Source: Litsea cubeba (taxonomy: Eukaryota; Streptophyta; Magnoliopsida; Laurales; Lauraceae). From it: DNA of 64,000 nucleotides. The DNA is taken from contig CM022944.1 of the NCBI GenBank assembly GCA_012931725.1, positions 71,603,886 through 71,667,885 of the forward strand, written 5' to 3'. Made by a program: the position numbers and the translations under genes. Below the pieces are notes generated by a model. It saw only the letters and a list, made by a program, of their open reading frames with translations. It was not told the DNA's origin and did no database searches. This document shows, one piece after another, positions 46,461-58,524 of this stretch; position 1 is the stretch's first letter, and each line of letters starts with the position of its first letter.

Positions 46461-46855
46461 TGTTTTGGCATGAAAGCCAGGTTTTTTGTTTGTGGCAAGG
46501 AAGCCAATTTGGCATGAGAGCCAGCTTTTTTTTTGTGGCATTGATAGCCGAGTTTTTTTTTTGTGGCATCTATAGCCAATTTTGGTGGCATTGATAGCCG
46601 GTTTGTTTTGTGGCATCTATAGCCGGTTTTTGGTGGCATTGATAGCCTGTTTTGTTTTGGTGGCATTGATAGCCGTTTTTTTTTTTTTTTGAAATCCAAG
46701 TTTTTTTTTTTTTTTGTTTGTGGCATTGATAGCCGGTTTTGTTTTGATGGCATTGATAGCCGGTTTGTGGCATTTATAGCCTGTTTTGATGGCATTTATA
46801 GCCGGTTTGTGGCATTTATAGCCTGTTTGTGGCATTTATAGCCTGTTTTGATTTC
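46461..46855 (-). repeat. GGCTATAAATGCCA short tandem array, element 4
   Basis: About fifteen units (GGCATTGATAGCC, GGCATTTATAGCC on the plus strand) with T-rich spacers, matching 4148-4445. Confidence 0.84.
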
Positions 46856-46856
46856 A

Positions 46857-47250
46857 AAAAAATGCAAGTATCGACTAAAAGTCGCCTCCCTGCTGAATGT
46901 TCTTGCAAGTATCGATGGAATGTCGCATCCTTGCTCATTCGGTTGCGAGTATCGATGGAATGTCGCATCCTCGCGGATTTGGGTGCAAGTATCGATGGAA
47001 TGTCGCATCTTGCTTTTCAAAAATTTTGGTTTTGCGGGTACTGACTTGATGTCGTTTCCCCACGATTTTTGAAATTTGTGGTTTTCTCGAACCTTTGGGT
47101 TATGGATATCAACTGAAATGTTGCGTCTCCACAGTTTTGGATTTTGCAAGTATCGACGAAATGTCGCTTCCCTGCGATTTTGGAAGTGTCGAACGTGGTT
47201 CGCTTGCTTCCGATTTGTACGAGTATCGACTAAGCATCGCTTCCTCGCGG
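46857..47250 (-). repeat. GCGACATT-ATCGATAC tandem array, element 4
   Basis: Units with GTATCGATGGAATGTCGCAT on the plus strand, 39-40 bp apart near 46910-47010, then degenerate ones. The spacer 47251-47612 that follows holds no gene. Confidence 0.84.
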
Positions 47251-47612
47251 GTTTTTTGAAAAACCATTTTTTTTTTTGTTTAAAGACACGAGGGTCATAA
47301 ATTTTGACCTAAAACCATTTTGGCGGTAAAAGGCAGGGTGGACTAGGGTGGAAATCCCTGAATCCGGATTTTGTTTCAAACCATGAATTTTGGGTTCAAA
47401 GGTTGAAAATTTTGGTCAAGTTAGGAAAGGTTCCTAAACTTGGATATATTTTTTTTTTGAACAATGAAACGATGAAAGTAAGCATTGTTTTAGATTTCTA
47501 GAAATTTCAACATTTGATATGAAAATTCTAAAAAAGGGTGGGTTTAGCGAGCGTGTACCTGGAAACCGGTTTTGGCCATACAGGCATTGCTCTTACCCAG
47601 TTGGGTAAGTCT

Positions 47613-49972
47613 TCAAGGGTAGTACCGCTTTAAGAACTTGCCATGATGGGCAGCATACATCTGTCACCTTCCATGTTTAGGAGTGCGTATGCGCCATTGG
47701 AGAAAACTTTGTCGATGACGTAGGGTCCCTCCCATTTCGGCTCAAATTTGCCTTTGGACTTTTGAGCAAAGACCATTGGTCTTTTTACCGCAAGAACCAA
47801 GTCATTCTTTTTGTAGGCGCGTTGCCTGACCTTTTTATCGAAAGATCCTGCCATACGTGCTTGGTAAAGTTCAATGCTTTGTTGAGCTTCGAGCCGTCTC
47901 TCATCGAGATTGTCCAGCTCATGGAGCCGCAATTTGACATTGCTTTCTTGAGTCATGTCATTTTGCAAGGATTATCAAGGAAGGAATTTGTACTTCCAAG
48001 GGCACGACAGCTTCGCATCCATAGACCAAGGAGAATGGTGTGCTATGGGTTGGTCCTCGAACGGTGGTTCGATAGGCCCACAAAGCTTCAGACATTTTGT
48101 CGCTCCAGTCTCTTTTGTGACTAGAGACCATTTTTTTGAGGATTTTGCAGAGTGTCTTGTTGAAAGCTTCTGCTAACCCGTTTGCTGCCGGATTGTATGG
48201 AGTCGAAGGACAGCTTTGAATTTTGTATTTGTCGCAGAACCTGTAGAATCGATGATCCCGGAACTGTGGTCCGTTATCATGGACGAATCTTTTGGGTATA
48301 CCGAAACGACAAATGATGTTGGTGCGCAGGAACTGAAGGACTGATGAGGTCTTCATTTCGTTAAACGCAAATGCTTCTGACCACTTGGAGAAATAATCCG
48401 TAGCGGCGAAGATGAAGCGATGACCTTTGCTTGAAGGGGGAGAAATAGGACCTATGATGTCCATACCCCAGGCTTCGAAAGGCCATGAGATCGCTGTAGG
48501 ATGTAGCCATTCTGGAGGCATGTGAATGTAATCTCCATGAACTTGGCATTGTTGGCAGCGCTTAGCAAATTGCATTGCGTCAGCTACCATGGTAGGCCAG
48601 TAATATCCTAACCTTTTTATCTGATCATAGAGCTTAGGTCCAGCCTGATGAGCTCCACAAAGACCAGCATGAATTTCTTTGAGTGTTTCTTCAGCCTCTT
48701 GTTGTGACAAGCAGCGTAGAAGTACTCCGTTGAAGGATTTCCTGTAAAGGATTTTTGAAGGAATATCCAAATGGAAGCTTGGGGTTCGCCTTTGGATGCT
48801 TACCCGTTCTTTTGGATCTTCAGGTAGGATTCCGAACATAATGTAATCAATGAACGGATCCCTCCAGTCGCCAATTGAAGTTTGAAGGATTGAAATCCGA
48901 CTTCCGACCACTTGGTGGCATTCAGCAACTGCTTGGTGTGTGTTAAGAGGAGGAAGGATTCTCCTTTCACACACTGTGATTTGCATGTTTTCCCCTTCCT
49001 GGATTGCCATGGATGCGGCAAGTCCGGCTAGGGCATCTGCACGTATGTTTTCACCTCTACGAATGTGGGTGATGTGACAGATGTCAAACTTTTGCAGAAG
49101 TGATTGTGCCTTGTTGTAGTAGGGCAGCAAATCTGGCTTCCTGACTTCAAATTTCTGATTCATCTGGTTGACGATCAGTTGAGAGTCTCCAAAGACTTCC
49201 AGCATGGTGATACCGGATTCGATGGCGAGTTCCAATCCTAAGATCAGAGCTTGATATTCAGCTGCATTGTTTGTGCATGGTTCCAGTAGCGAGAAAGCGT
49301 GTGGAATCATGTATTTGTCGGGGCTAACAAGAGGATGCCAACTCCCGAGATCAGCTGTCTTTTTTCATTTGTCCTGGTTGCACCGTCAAAGTAACATGTC
49401 CCAGGAGGCACTTTGTGAGAAAGTCTCCACATTGTAGACTGGTTCGTCTGGGAGATCATCTCTGAGTGGAGAATCTTTAGGCAATGGATGCTCTGCGAGG
49501 AAGTCCGCTAGAGCTGCCCTTTGATTGCTTTTTGTGGTACATACCTAATATCAAATTGTGACAGAAGGATGGACCATTTGCCAGTCGAGCATTGAGAGAA
49601 CCTGCCTTTGTGACAAGGACCTTCAAGAGGTTGACCCTCGAGACCAGGTAGACTGTGTTGGAAAGCAAGTAGTGACGCAGCTTTTGTACGGCGAACATCA
49701 CTGCAAGACATTCTTTTTTCGACTGGAGAGTAGCGATGCTCTGCACCTACTAGCATGCGGCTGAGGTAATATAGAGCAGCTTCTTTTCTTTGATCATTTT
49801 CTTGCGCAAGCAGAGCTCCCAGAGAGTGATCAAGGGCTCTTGTGTACAAGATGAATGGTTTTCCAGTGGTAGGAGCAGCTAACACTGGAGGTTTTGTCAG
49901 GTATGACTTGATGTCTTGGAAAGCAGCTTCACAGTCAGCATCCCAGACAAAGTTTACACCTTTTTTCATCAA
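47613..49972 (-). pseudogene. pol: pol of element 4: RNase H modules and integrase
   Basis: Minus-strand equivalent of 999-3331. A frame from 49972 to 49508 reads the RT-RNase H connection ('FVWDADCEAAFQDIKSYL', 'LYYLSRMLVGAEHRYSPVEK'). After frameshifts, 49310-47958 reads the RNase HI-like module ('NNAAEYQALILG', 'FGDSQLIVNQ', 'RADALAGLAAS') and the full integrase finger and DDE core ('WGMDIIGP', 'FVHDNGPQF', 'NGLAEAFNK'). Unlike element 1, the integrase core is undamaged through the DDE residues. Another shift near 47965 and one near 47645 precede the normal end at 47613. Shifts near 49330, 49500 and 49720 make it a pseudogene. Confidence 0.85.
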
Positions 49973-50809
49973 CCGGGAGAAATGGACGGCATTTCCCCGA
50001 AAGATTGGAGATGAACCGTCTGATGTAGGCTAATCTCCCTTGAAGCCCTTTGAGTTCTCTCAAGGTTCTTGGAGAGGGCATTTCTAGAATGGCTTTGACT
50101 TTTATGGGGTCAAGCTCTATTCCAGCTTTCCGAACTAAGAATCCGAGGAACTTACCCCGACGAGACGCCGAAGAAGCATGTCAATGGATTCATTCGCAGT
50201 TTGTGTTTGCGAAGCCGGAGGAAGACTTCTCGAAGGTTTTCGAGATGATCTTCTTTTCTTTTGCTTTTGACGGCGAGGTCATCAACGTAACATTCAACCG
50301 TCTTGTGCTGCATATCTTGGAATATTTTCATCATAGCCCTCTGATATGTGGCACCAGCATTCTTCAAACCGAATGGCATGACAGTGTAACAATACACGCC
50401 AAATTGGGGTTCGAAAGGATGTATGTTTTTCATCCTCAGGATGCATCTTTATCTGATTGTAGCCAGAGAAACCATCCATGAATGTCATTCGCCTCGAAAT
50501 CCACAGGTATTATCAACCATTACCTCTGGTATGGGGAGCGGAAATTCATCTTTTGGGCATGCGCCATTCAGGTCTCTATAGTCAATACAGACCCTGATCT
50601 GCCCATTTTCTTTGTCACGGGGACAATGTTGGCCACCATTCCGGATGTTGTTCCTCACGGATGAAGCCGACGCTTTTGAGTTTTTGAACTTCTTGTTCAA
50701 TTTTATCCATCACATCTGGACGGAATCTTCTTTGGCCTTGCTTGACAGGCTTGATGTCTTCTTGAAGATTGAGTTTGTGAACTGCTATTTTGGGGTCTAA
50801 GCCTGGCAC
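49973..50809 (-). pseudogene. pol: pol of element 4: reverse transcriptase domain (multiple frameshifts)
   Basis: This is the reverse transcriptase domain. Reading from 50809 it gives 'MPGLDPKIAVHKLNLQEDIK' and 'VKQGQRRFRPDVMDKIEQEV', then 'QIRVCIDYRDLNGACPKDEF' after a shift near 50640, then 'MPFGLKNAGATYQRAM' and the catalytic YVDD (about 50254-50265). Further shifts near 50480, 50420 and 50150 break the chain. The RT motifs are complete as sequence, but no continuous frame remains. Confidence 0.85.
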
Positions 50810-51857
50810 ATTTCAGCGTAAGACCATGCAAAGCAATCAACGAACTCACGAAGAGAAGCGATATACTCGGGTAACTCATCATCCTTTATATTCTTGCTTA
50901 TGAATACAGGACGTGGGTTATCTGGTGTTCCCAAGTCTATCTTTTGAACAGGATCTTCTGTTGGAAGTTTCGAGAGGTGGTCCTCCACAATATTTTCGGA
51001 GGCTTCCCAGCTCAACGAAACCTTCTGGGGTTTCAGGGCATTTCCAGACCAAGGTTTTTGTTCCTTGCCCACGGGTCTTCTGATTGGTAATTTTCCCCCA
51101 TAAGGCTTGCTATGAGATGATTCCCCATCGCCTGTTGAAATCGAGTCGAGTAGGCTAACTTTCTTTTGGCTGATTGAGGGTTCTTCTAGGGTCAGAAGTC
51201 CACACGTCTGTGCCATCGGACAAACTCCTTCCCTTTTTTTTTTCATTTGCGGAAATCGTGCCAATTGGATGAGCTTCCTGGATCTTTGTACAGGTGACTC
51301 ATCAAAGAGATATCCAGGGAGATCGATGTCTTCATGGATTTGAGATGTTGAGAGCTTGGTCATGTATATTGAGCTTTTAAGCCTTTGTGTCCAACTGTCT
51401 CAGGGAGTGTCAGGATCATACCCTAACCCGTGTGAAGACTTTTCTCTACATAGTCGTAGAGTCTCCAATCTTCCAGCTGGCTTTTGGTCAAGACGGGTCC
51501 AATGGCGTGAGAATACCGCGTCCTTCTCCCAACGACTGGGTTTTGAGGCGTCATAGCCCATTTTCTTTCTCATGTATAGCTTGTGCCACAGAACGTATAA
51601 GGATAGTTGAGGCGTACCTTTATTTTGAAGGTTCAAGCATGGAGTTGATGAAGAGAGCATCCGATCTATTGAAAGAAGATCGGTTTTTCATTTGCTGACG
51701 TTGCTGGGAACAACGAATGAAGCTGACGTAGGATCTTCTATGTCAGAAGTTGTTCTCCATTGGAGTAAAGCAGGATGAACTTGCTGAAGTGTCAGCTTGG
51801 CTTGACGATGTGTCGTCTTCTGGCTCTGAATCCGAGTCCGTGGTCTTGCATGATAGA
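50797..51857 (-). pseudogene. pol: gag-pol linker of element 4 (protease region unresolved)
   Basis: From 51363 to 50797 one frame reads the segment before RT, ending 'DLGTPDNPRPVFISKNIKDD' and 'FVDCFAWSYAEM'. A 2-base insertion (ATGTGCC for ATGCC) then shifts into the RT frame. Upstream (51364-51857) short broken frames read 'MRKKMGYDASKPSRW' and 'HGLGYDPDTP', weakly like the G-patch-type segment found before RT in some Tat elements. I see no clear aspartic protease motif (D-T/S-G); it may lie in the N gap. Confidence 0.6.
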
Positions 51858-51957
51858 NNNNNNNNNNNNNNNNNNNNNNNNNNNNNNNNNNNNNNNNNNN
51901 NNNNNNNNNNNNNNNNNNNNNNNNNNNNNNNNNNNNNNNNNNNNNNNNNNNNNNNNN
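51858..51957. other. Assembly gap (100 N)
   Basis: Exactly 100 N, the usual placeholder for a gap of unknown size. By comparison with element 3 it hides at least about 1.1 kb of gag, probably also protease. Sequence on either side belongs to family T in the same orientation. Confidence 0.97.
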
Positions 51958-54192
51958 TGGTATGGACAGTACGAGGATCGTTGGTTTTGCCAACATCACC
52001 CGGTCTTTTTGGTTCAGGCAAGGTGAGCTTGCCGTTTGCCACAAGAGCCCCGAAGATTTCATCAACATCTTCATCAAACGGGTATTTCTTCTCTACTCGT
52101 TTCTTTGAAGGCATCAGAGAGTTCAGGTCTCTTACCAGCAGCTTTGTTTTCAGCTTTCTTGGTGGCTGAGGAGCTGGCTTGGTCTGCACATTGAGGACCT
52201 CTTTCTTCTTTGGTTTAGAGGTTGCAATGGCGGTTGGCTCTTTCTTTGATGATTTCTGACTGTTGAGGTCTTTAATCACCGTTTCAGCTTCCATGGAAGC
52301 TTCTAGGAGTTCTCCCAGGTTTTTTGATTTGTTGCCGATGATCATGGAGCGGATTCTGGCTCTCATGTTGTTTCGGCAGATGTCGACTAGCGACGCTTGT
52401 GGCAATACATCGGAGCATTTGTATGCCATTGCTTTCCACTTGTGAATGAAGTCATATGTTGACTCATTCTCCCCCTGTTTTTAGGCTGCACAGCTGAGCC
52501 ATAGTAGCGGGATGATCTTCACCTTTGAAGTGAGTCAGGAAGCGTGTCTCTAGCATGGCCCAGTTTTGGATTGAGTCCTCCGGCAGAGTGGAGTACCAAT
52601 CGAAGGCCGTACCTTTTAGGGTACTTGCAAAGAGGCGGATCTTGAGTGCATCTTGATCCGCGATAGCTCCCATCAGGATCTTGAAGTGGATGACGTGCTG
52701 TCTGGCTGATCCTTTCCCCGTATATGTTTGGAGAGTAGGATGCTTGAATTTGGTGGGGAACGGGACCGAGTCCATCCATAAGGGATATGGTGGCTTGATC
52801 CCATGCTCTTTGAGTATATCCTCTTCTTTTGCTTTGGCGAGGATACCGTCTACGTCCTTTTTGGTAAGGGCGCGTGACTCATTTTCTTCTCTATTTACCT
52901 CGTCGTCTTGATGATTCGGAGGAGGTTCATTGTTCGCCTGATTTTGGAAGGCGAGGAGAAGGTTTTCCATCAGAGTTTCAATCCTCTGCTGGCCCTGTTC
53001 CAACTGCTGGATGCGGGTGATCGCATCTTTGGAGGTGGATTGCGGGGTGGTGGCTCAGAATTTGTAGCCAAGACATTCATCCTTCGTGATTCGAACGAAG
53101 AAAACTGTCCTGGTGACTGAGCTGGGGCTCATTCTTTTTGAAGAGGAGCTTGAGGAAGGATCACTCTGTTGTCCTTTGCTTGAAGGAGCAGGGGATTCTT
53201 CTGAATGTCTTCTTGTCCTTGAGACGCTGCGGGTCATTGGACGTCGGACATGGATTTTTGTTGCTGATTTTTGGCGTCTTCTGGTTTTTTCCAACCATAT
53301 GGACGGCAGCAACTTGGTTGGGCCTTTCTTTTTCGACCCATTTGGGAGAGACTTGAAGTGTGGGAAGCTGGGTCCTTTGCTTCTGTAGTCTCTTTTGTCG
53401 GTACGACGCGCGGCGGCGTATACGACGAGCAATTTGAGCTTCGGTCAGCTCTAACTGGGCTCTGACGATGAAGGATGTGCTCCCTCAGGCGCAGCAGCCG
53501 AGTCTGTCTTCTTTGTAGCTGGGCAAGGACAGGATGCGAACCCTATCCTTCGCCAGTTGCAGCGAAGCTTTGAATTTGTGAAGTTCGGCCCCTGTAGATA
53601 TGAAGGGTCGAACTGCAGATTTGTAGGCCTTAGCAGATGCTTGTGGAGGCCTTGTGATGCATGACTTGATTTTGGGCTTGTAGGAACAAGCCGGCTCATG
53701 CTGGGATGACTTGGAAGTCAGGTTGGAGATGGGTCTCTCCTCTTTCATGTAAGCAAGAGGATAGAACTGGTTCTCCTTGAGTGGGGCCAGGAATGCTGGC
53801 TTAGTGGATGTCTGGGACCTTCTCTGTTTTGGTGAAGGTCTTGGGGACCAAGTCTTGGGGTAGACCTGGTTGTTTGCAGGTTGAGGCTTCGTGGGGCTGC
53901 CACGGGCTTCAGGTCTTCTGGTGCTCGCCTTTGGTGTCACGGTAGTGACACGTTGAGAGGCGAGTTTCTGCTTCTTGGAGGGAGCAGCTTGTTCCTCAGG
54001 AAGTGGGAATGGTCCCAGCGTCCCGAAGACGATAGTCCGGGGAGTCGAGGTCGACCCGGAGTTCACAGAGTTGCCGAGGGAGTTGACGCTTCGGCAGCTG
54101 ATGGGGCGCTTGTAGGTGCGCGTGGTTTGTTTCTGTTGAAGCATGAGTTGGTGCTTGCTTTCGTCGAAAGTAATGGTTAGTGAAGCTGCCAT
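51958..54192 (-). pseudogene. gag: gag of element 4 (frameshifted, interrupted by the gap)
   Basis: Start 'MAASLTITFDESKHQLMLQQ' at 54192, the same as gag of element 3. The basic N-terminal part reads to about 53485, then shifts. Further frames cover 53432-53055, 53003-52464 (gag core 'WAMLETRFLTHFKGED') and 52429-51958 ('YKCSDVLPQASLVDICRNN'). It ends in the gap just before the Cys/His motif. At least four frameshifts make it non-functional, in contrast to the element 3 copy. Confidence 0.85.
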
Positions 54193-56168
54193 TGTTAGTT
54201 TTTTCGAAAATTTCTGAAACAAGACCACATCCATTAGTAATCACAAGAATATAATGATCATAAATGGGAAGTTCTATGGTTTCGTCTTTTCAAATTGCTC
54301 GAGGTAGATGACCCAAGCAATATGAGGAAGACAAAATGCCATAGAAGGTACAATTGTTCTGATCGCAGGTATGGTAAGCCCAGAATGGGCATCCCAGTGA
54401 CTGCTAGAAGCAATTGTGAACTTAAATTCGACTTATCGAGAAGCAGAGCTTGCTCGAGGTAAGAAGAATATAAAGTTGGAGTTACAAATGTGCCGGTCGC
54501 AATACAGTAGACCCTGAAAGGGCGTACTAGTACCGCTAGACACAAATGTTTTGAGACCGCATCTATGAGATGAGATTCTCTGTTTTGAAAGGTCAAGATT
54601 GGATTCATCAAAGAGAGCAGATGGTATTCCAATCTGAACACGGTCTCGGCGATTTCCGCGAGCGCCAGTGCTCAGAAAGAAATGAACCATGATTTCTCGG
54701 ATCTGAATCTAAAAATGACGAGTTTTTTTTTTTTGAAAAGCCAATATCGGGTTTATCAAAGAAAGCAAAAGGCACTCCAATCTGAACACGGTCTCGGCGA
54801 TTTCCGCGAGCGCCAGTGCCCAGAAAGGAGAAGACCAAGATTTCTCCAATCTAAACCCAAAATGACGGAAGTTTTTTTTTTTTTTGAAGATTTTTGAAGA
54901 TTTTTTTTTTTTAAAATCTTTTTTTTTATTTTTTATTTTTTTTATTTATTTTTTTATTTTTTTTTTAAGATTTTTTTTTTGAAATTTTTTTTATTTTAAA
55001 ATTTTTATTTAAAAATTTTTATTTTTGAAAAAAAAAATTTATTTAAAAGACGAGAGAGTACACATAGGCCTCCTAACCCGGTCTTATGAAACCTTGATTG
55101 ATAGAATTGCCCCCAGGTAAGGGTAGGATTACTTAATGAACCCGTTTGGAGGACCCTTGCCTAGAACAGTCAAGCTGTCTCCACACTCTGGACAAGGCTT
55201 TTCTTTGAATCAACCATGATCAAAGAACGCAGTTGGTTTAACCTTAGTGGTCTATGTCTTTTTTTTTATATATTTTTTATTTTATTTTTATTTTTATGAA
55301 TTCATCGAAGAGAAACCATGGCCCAAAACCTTAGTCGAACAGGCTCAACATTTCTGCAAGCGCGATGAACGATAGGAACAGATCAAGGTTTCTTAATTTT
55401 GAATCCAAATTAAGAAATCTAAATTTTTTTTTTTTTTATATATATATTTTTTTTTATTTTTGATGAACTCATCGAAGAGAAACCATGGCCCAAAACCTTA
55501 GTCGAACAGGCTCAACATTTCTGCAAGCGCGATGAACGATAGGAACGGATCAAGGTTTCTCAATTTTGAATCCAAATTAAGAAATCTAAAATTTTTTTTT
55601 TATATATATATATATATTTTTTTTTTTATTTTTGATGAACTCATCGAAGAGAAACCATGGCCCAAAACCTTAGTCGAACAGGCTCAACATTTCTGCAAGC
55701 GCGATGAACGATAGGAACGGATCAAGGTTTCTCAATTTTGAATCCAAATTAAGAAATCTAAAATTTTTTTTTTATATATATATATAAATTTTTTTTTTTG
55801 ATTTTTGATGAACTCATCGAAGAGAAACCATGGCCCAAAACCTTAGTCGAACAGGCTCAACATTTCTGCAAGCGCGATGAACGATAGGAACGGATCAAGA
55901 TTTCTCAATTTTGAATCCAAATTGAAAAATCTGATTTTTTTTGTGTTTTTTTTTTTTTTTTTTTTGAAAAGAGAAAGAGTGGAAATAAATTCAAAGAATT
56001 AGAAATTTCCAAACAAAAAATCTCATCTCATTTTTTTTTTTTTGCGGAATTCAACATAGGCCACCAATTATAAAGTAGCCAAGGAATCGAGAAAAGAAAT
56101 ATAAGCATAGAGCAAAATGTATGATATGCAAATATTTCATTTCTAGCATCGTGTTCTCAAATAAACGA
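54193..56168 (-). other. 5' leader of element 4 with expanded tandem repeats
   Basis: Leader between the primer-binding site and gag. Two blocks at about 54590-54840 share GGCGCTCGCGGAAATCGCCG-like sequence with element 3. A T-rich tract fills 54870-55050. Four newer units of 172 bp (55296-55960) contain GATGAACTCATCGAAGAG and CAACATTTCTGCAAGCGCG, and are absent in this form from element 3. The candidate splice acceptor before gag is conserved (about 54213). Confidence 0.7.
55296..55960. repeat. 172-bp leader tandem repeat, element 4
   Basis: Four units start at about 55296, 55462, 55634 and 55807. They are nearly identical except for the length of T and TA runs, which implies recent expansion. 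Confidence 0.88.
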
Positions 56169-56187
56169 GTCCCACCGGGTGGAGCCA
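56169..56187 (-). promoter_or_regulatory. Primer-binding site, element 4
   Basis: On the minus strand TGGCTCCACCCGGTGGGAC, three bases after the end of LTR F. Identical to element 3. Confidence 0.65.
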
Positions 56188-56190
56188 GCT

Positions 56191-58524
56191 TGATGGACCG
56201 CGCTCCCGATGCCCGGGTTCCTACCGAGGTCGGCGGACGTGGGAGTCCGTTTGGTTCCGACCCTTTCGTAACCGGGGGGCAAAAGGGCGTGCATCAACAT
56301 TTCTTTTTTTGTGGGTGTGCCAGATTTTCTATTTTACTTGGAATTGCAAGTGGTGATCCGGAGATCAACCTTCGCAAGTAAAAAGGAAATCAACTTCTTT
56401 CAAGTTTTCCATTGCACATATATTTAAGAAAAGAGACATTTTCTTGATTTGCCGTGAAAGGCGATTTTTTTGGCATTTATAGCCGATTTTGGCGTTTATA
56501 GCCGATTTTTGGCGTTTATAGCCAACTTTGGCGTTTATAGTCGATTTTGGCGTTTATAGCCGATTTACAATCCTTATCAACAATGAAAGACAAGAATTGT
56601 GATTTTTGTCTCTTTTGAAAAAAATACAAACTACAATGAAAAGCAAGAAAAGGAGGATCTAACTTCTCAGGAGATTGTGGGGGACTCGTTTAGATTGACG
56701 GTCGCAAGCCATATGTGGGCTTCGCCATCATCCATGCAGATGAGAACAGAGGATGCTATTGATTCGCTTGGCTTGGCTATAACCTCAGGTTTTTAGAAGA
56801 CAAAGACCAAAGGAAGGTCCTATGTCCAATAAAAAACCGAGTAGACGGGCTGAAAAGCCATATCTAAGCCATTGGAGGCAGGAGGAGAAGGCAAGGACCT
56901 TGGGGGGGGTACCCCCCAAGGGACTTTTGTCACCTTGTTGCAGTGGCCGGTGTAGAACTTCCGCAGAGTTTTCTCTCTTTTTCTTTTCTCTGGATTTCTG
57001 ACTGCTGTCTGATGTTTGTTGTGTGTTTTTCCGATCTTTCTGATTCCTTTGGAGTGCTCTCCTATTTATAGGCTCTTGGTAGCCATTTAGGAGAGCTTAT
57101 GGGCTTTTAATGTCATTAAGCCACATAATGGGAGGAGTTACAAAATTGAATTGTTTATTTTGTAACTCCTTTTTCTTGGCTTCTGATTGGCCGGAGGAGA
57201 TTGAGGGCATTTAATCGCCTTTAATCGCCATGATGGGAGGAGTTTCATGGGTTAAATGCCATGAATCTCTTGACTTGTAACTCCCAAATGCTTGCTTCTG
57301 ATTGGGCCGTCCAAAGAAATGGATTAATGACTGTAATAAAGCTAGTCAATTAATCGCATTAAGTGGTCGCCGAGCAGCTGAAGAGTCGCGGGCCGTGCCA
57401 CGTCTTTTGGAATTCTTCTGTCGATGATCATCGATGGATCTTCATGTAGATCGACATCAGATGACCATGTAATTTCAGGTGTTTGTTGCCAACAGCAGGT
57501 CGGTGCCATCTGTCTTGTCGATTTCTCGATCGGTCGGGTGGAAAGCACACTTTTTTTTGGTTGACCGGGTGGCGATCAATACTGTCTTCGATACTCTTGA
57601 TGTTTTACCCGTGTTTTGGACAGATATCAGAGGACTTGGTGTCTCAAAAGCATGAATTTTGGAAAGTACCAGAGGCTGGGCTCCTCGAATCGCGAAAAAA
57701 ACGGCGAAAACCGGGGTTTCCGGGGCTTTCCCGGCGACCCCGGGGTCCATGGTCGCCGGCGACCCTGGCCCAGGGTTGCAGGGGTCTGCGACCCTGGGGG
57801 GGTTTTCCCCCTTTCTGGTCCCGTTTTGCGTCCGTTTTTGCTCTTTTTTTATTCTTTTTTCTTCTGTACTTTTCTTTGACATTTTGATCATTTATTGGCC
57901 TGATTTCTTTGTAGGAAACCTGATGAGAATCCTTGCATTTTATTTTGCAAAGTTTCCAATTTCCTGAGAAAGCCGAAGACTTTGTCGCGCAGAGCTGCCG
58001 ATTTTCTGTCAAAAGCTGAAACTGGGTCAAACGATGTCGGAATGACCTGAAATTTGGTGTGAAGCCTGCTGAGCAATAAATAAGACCAACCATAGGCTTT
58101 TGTTTTAGTTTTGAAGCCGTTTGGGGTCCTATCACCTGTAGACTTGCTTTTTGTCGCGATGAAGATGTCGCGGTTTGATGTGCGGTCAACCGATGTCCGA
58201 TTGACTTGAAATTTGACAGGGAACCTATTGGAGTCATTTTAAGATGATCCATAGGTTCTGTCTTGGAAACCATGGTCCCGGAGAGCTTTACCGCCGAGAG
58301 GCTTGATTTGGCTGTTGGAGAAGCGAAGTTAGGCCAAATGATCTTGAAATGGCTTGAAACTTCTTGTGTACTCCTCTTTTGGCTGTCTGGATGAATCTTG
58401 CAGTTTTTGTTTGATTCTGACAAGATTTGATTTTTGGAAGCAGCATTGCCTATTTATGGCAGGTTGCGACTTCATGTAGCTCTTTGGATCTTGGAAAGGC
58501 AAAGTGACATTTTTGGTGTCAACA
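56191..58524 (-). mobile_element. 5' LTR F of element 4
   Basis: 2334 bp, with the TGTTGACACC start at 58524 and the GGTCCATCA end at 56191 on the minus strand. TATA box at 57063-57070, G/C palindrome at about 56899-56922, five short GGCTATAAACGCC-type units at 56465-56568. Beyond its start lies a truncated LTR of family G rather than unique DNA. Confidence 0.89.
57063..57070 (-). promoter_or_regulatory. LTR F TATA box (element 4 promoter)
   Basis: TATAAATA on the minus strand, in the conserved setting of the family-T promoter. Confidence 0.68.

Larger units (their letters stand above)
34029..58524 (-). mobile_element. Family-T retrotransposon, element 4 (both LTRs present)
   Basis: Read on the minus strand: 5' LTR F (58524-56191), PBS, leader, gag, assembly gap, pol, tandem arrays, antisense gene (on the plus strand), polypurine tract and 3' LTR E (40305-34029). 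Without the nested solo LTR it is about 20.6 kb. The outer flanks (CCGTC at 34024-34028 and CTATG at 58525-58529) do not form a target duplication, and LTRs E and F differ by indels, so the two halves may not have inserted as one unit. Confidence 0.82.
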
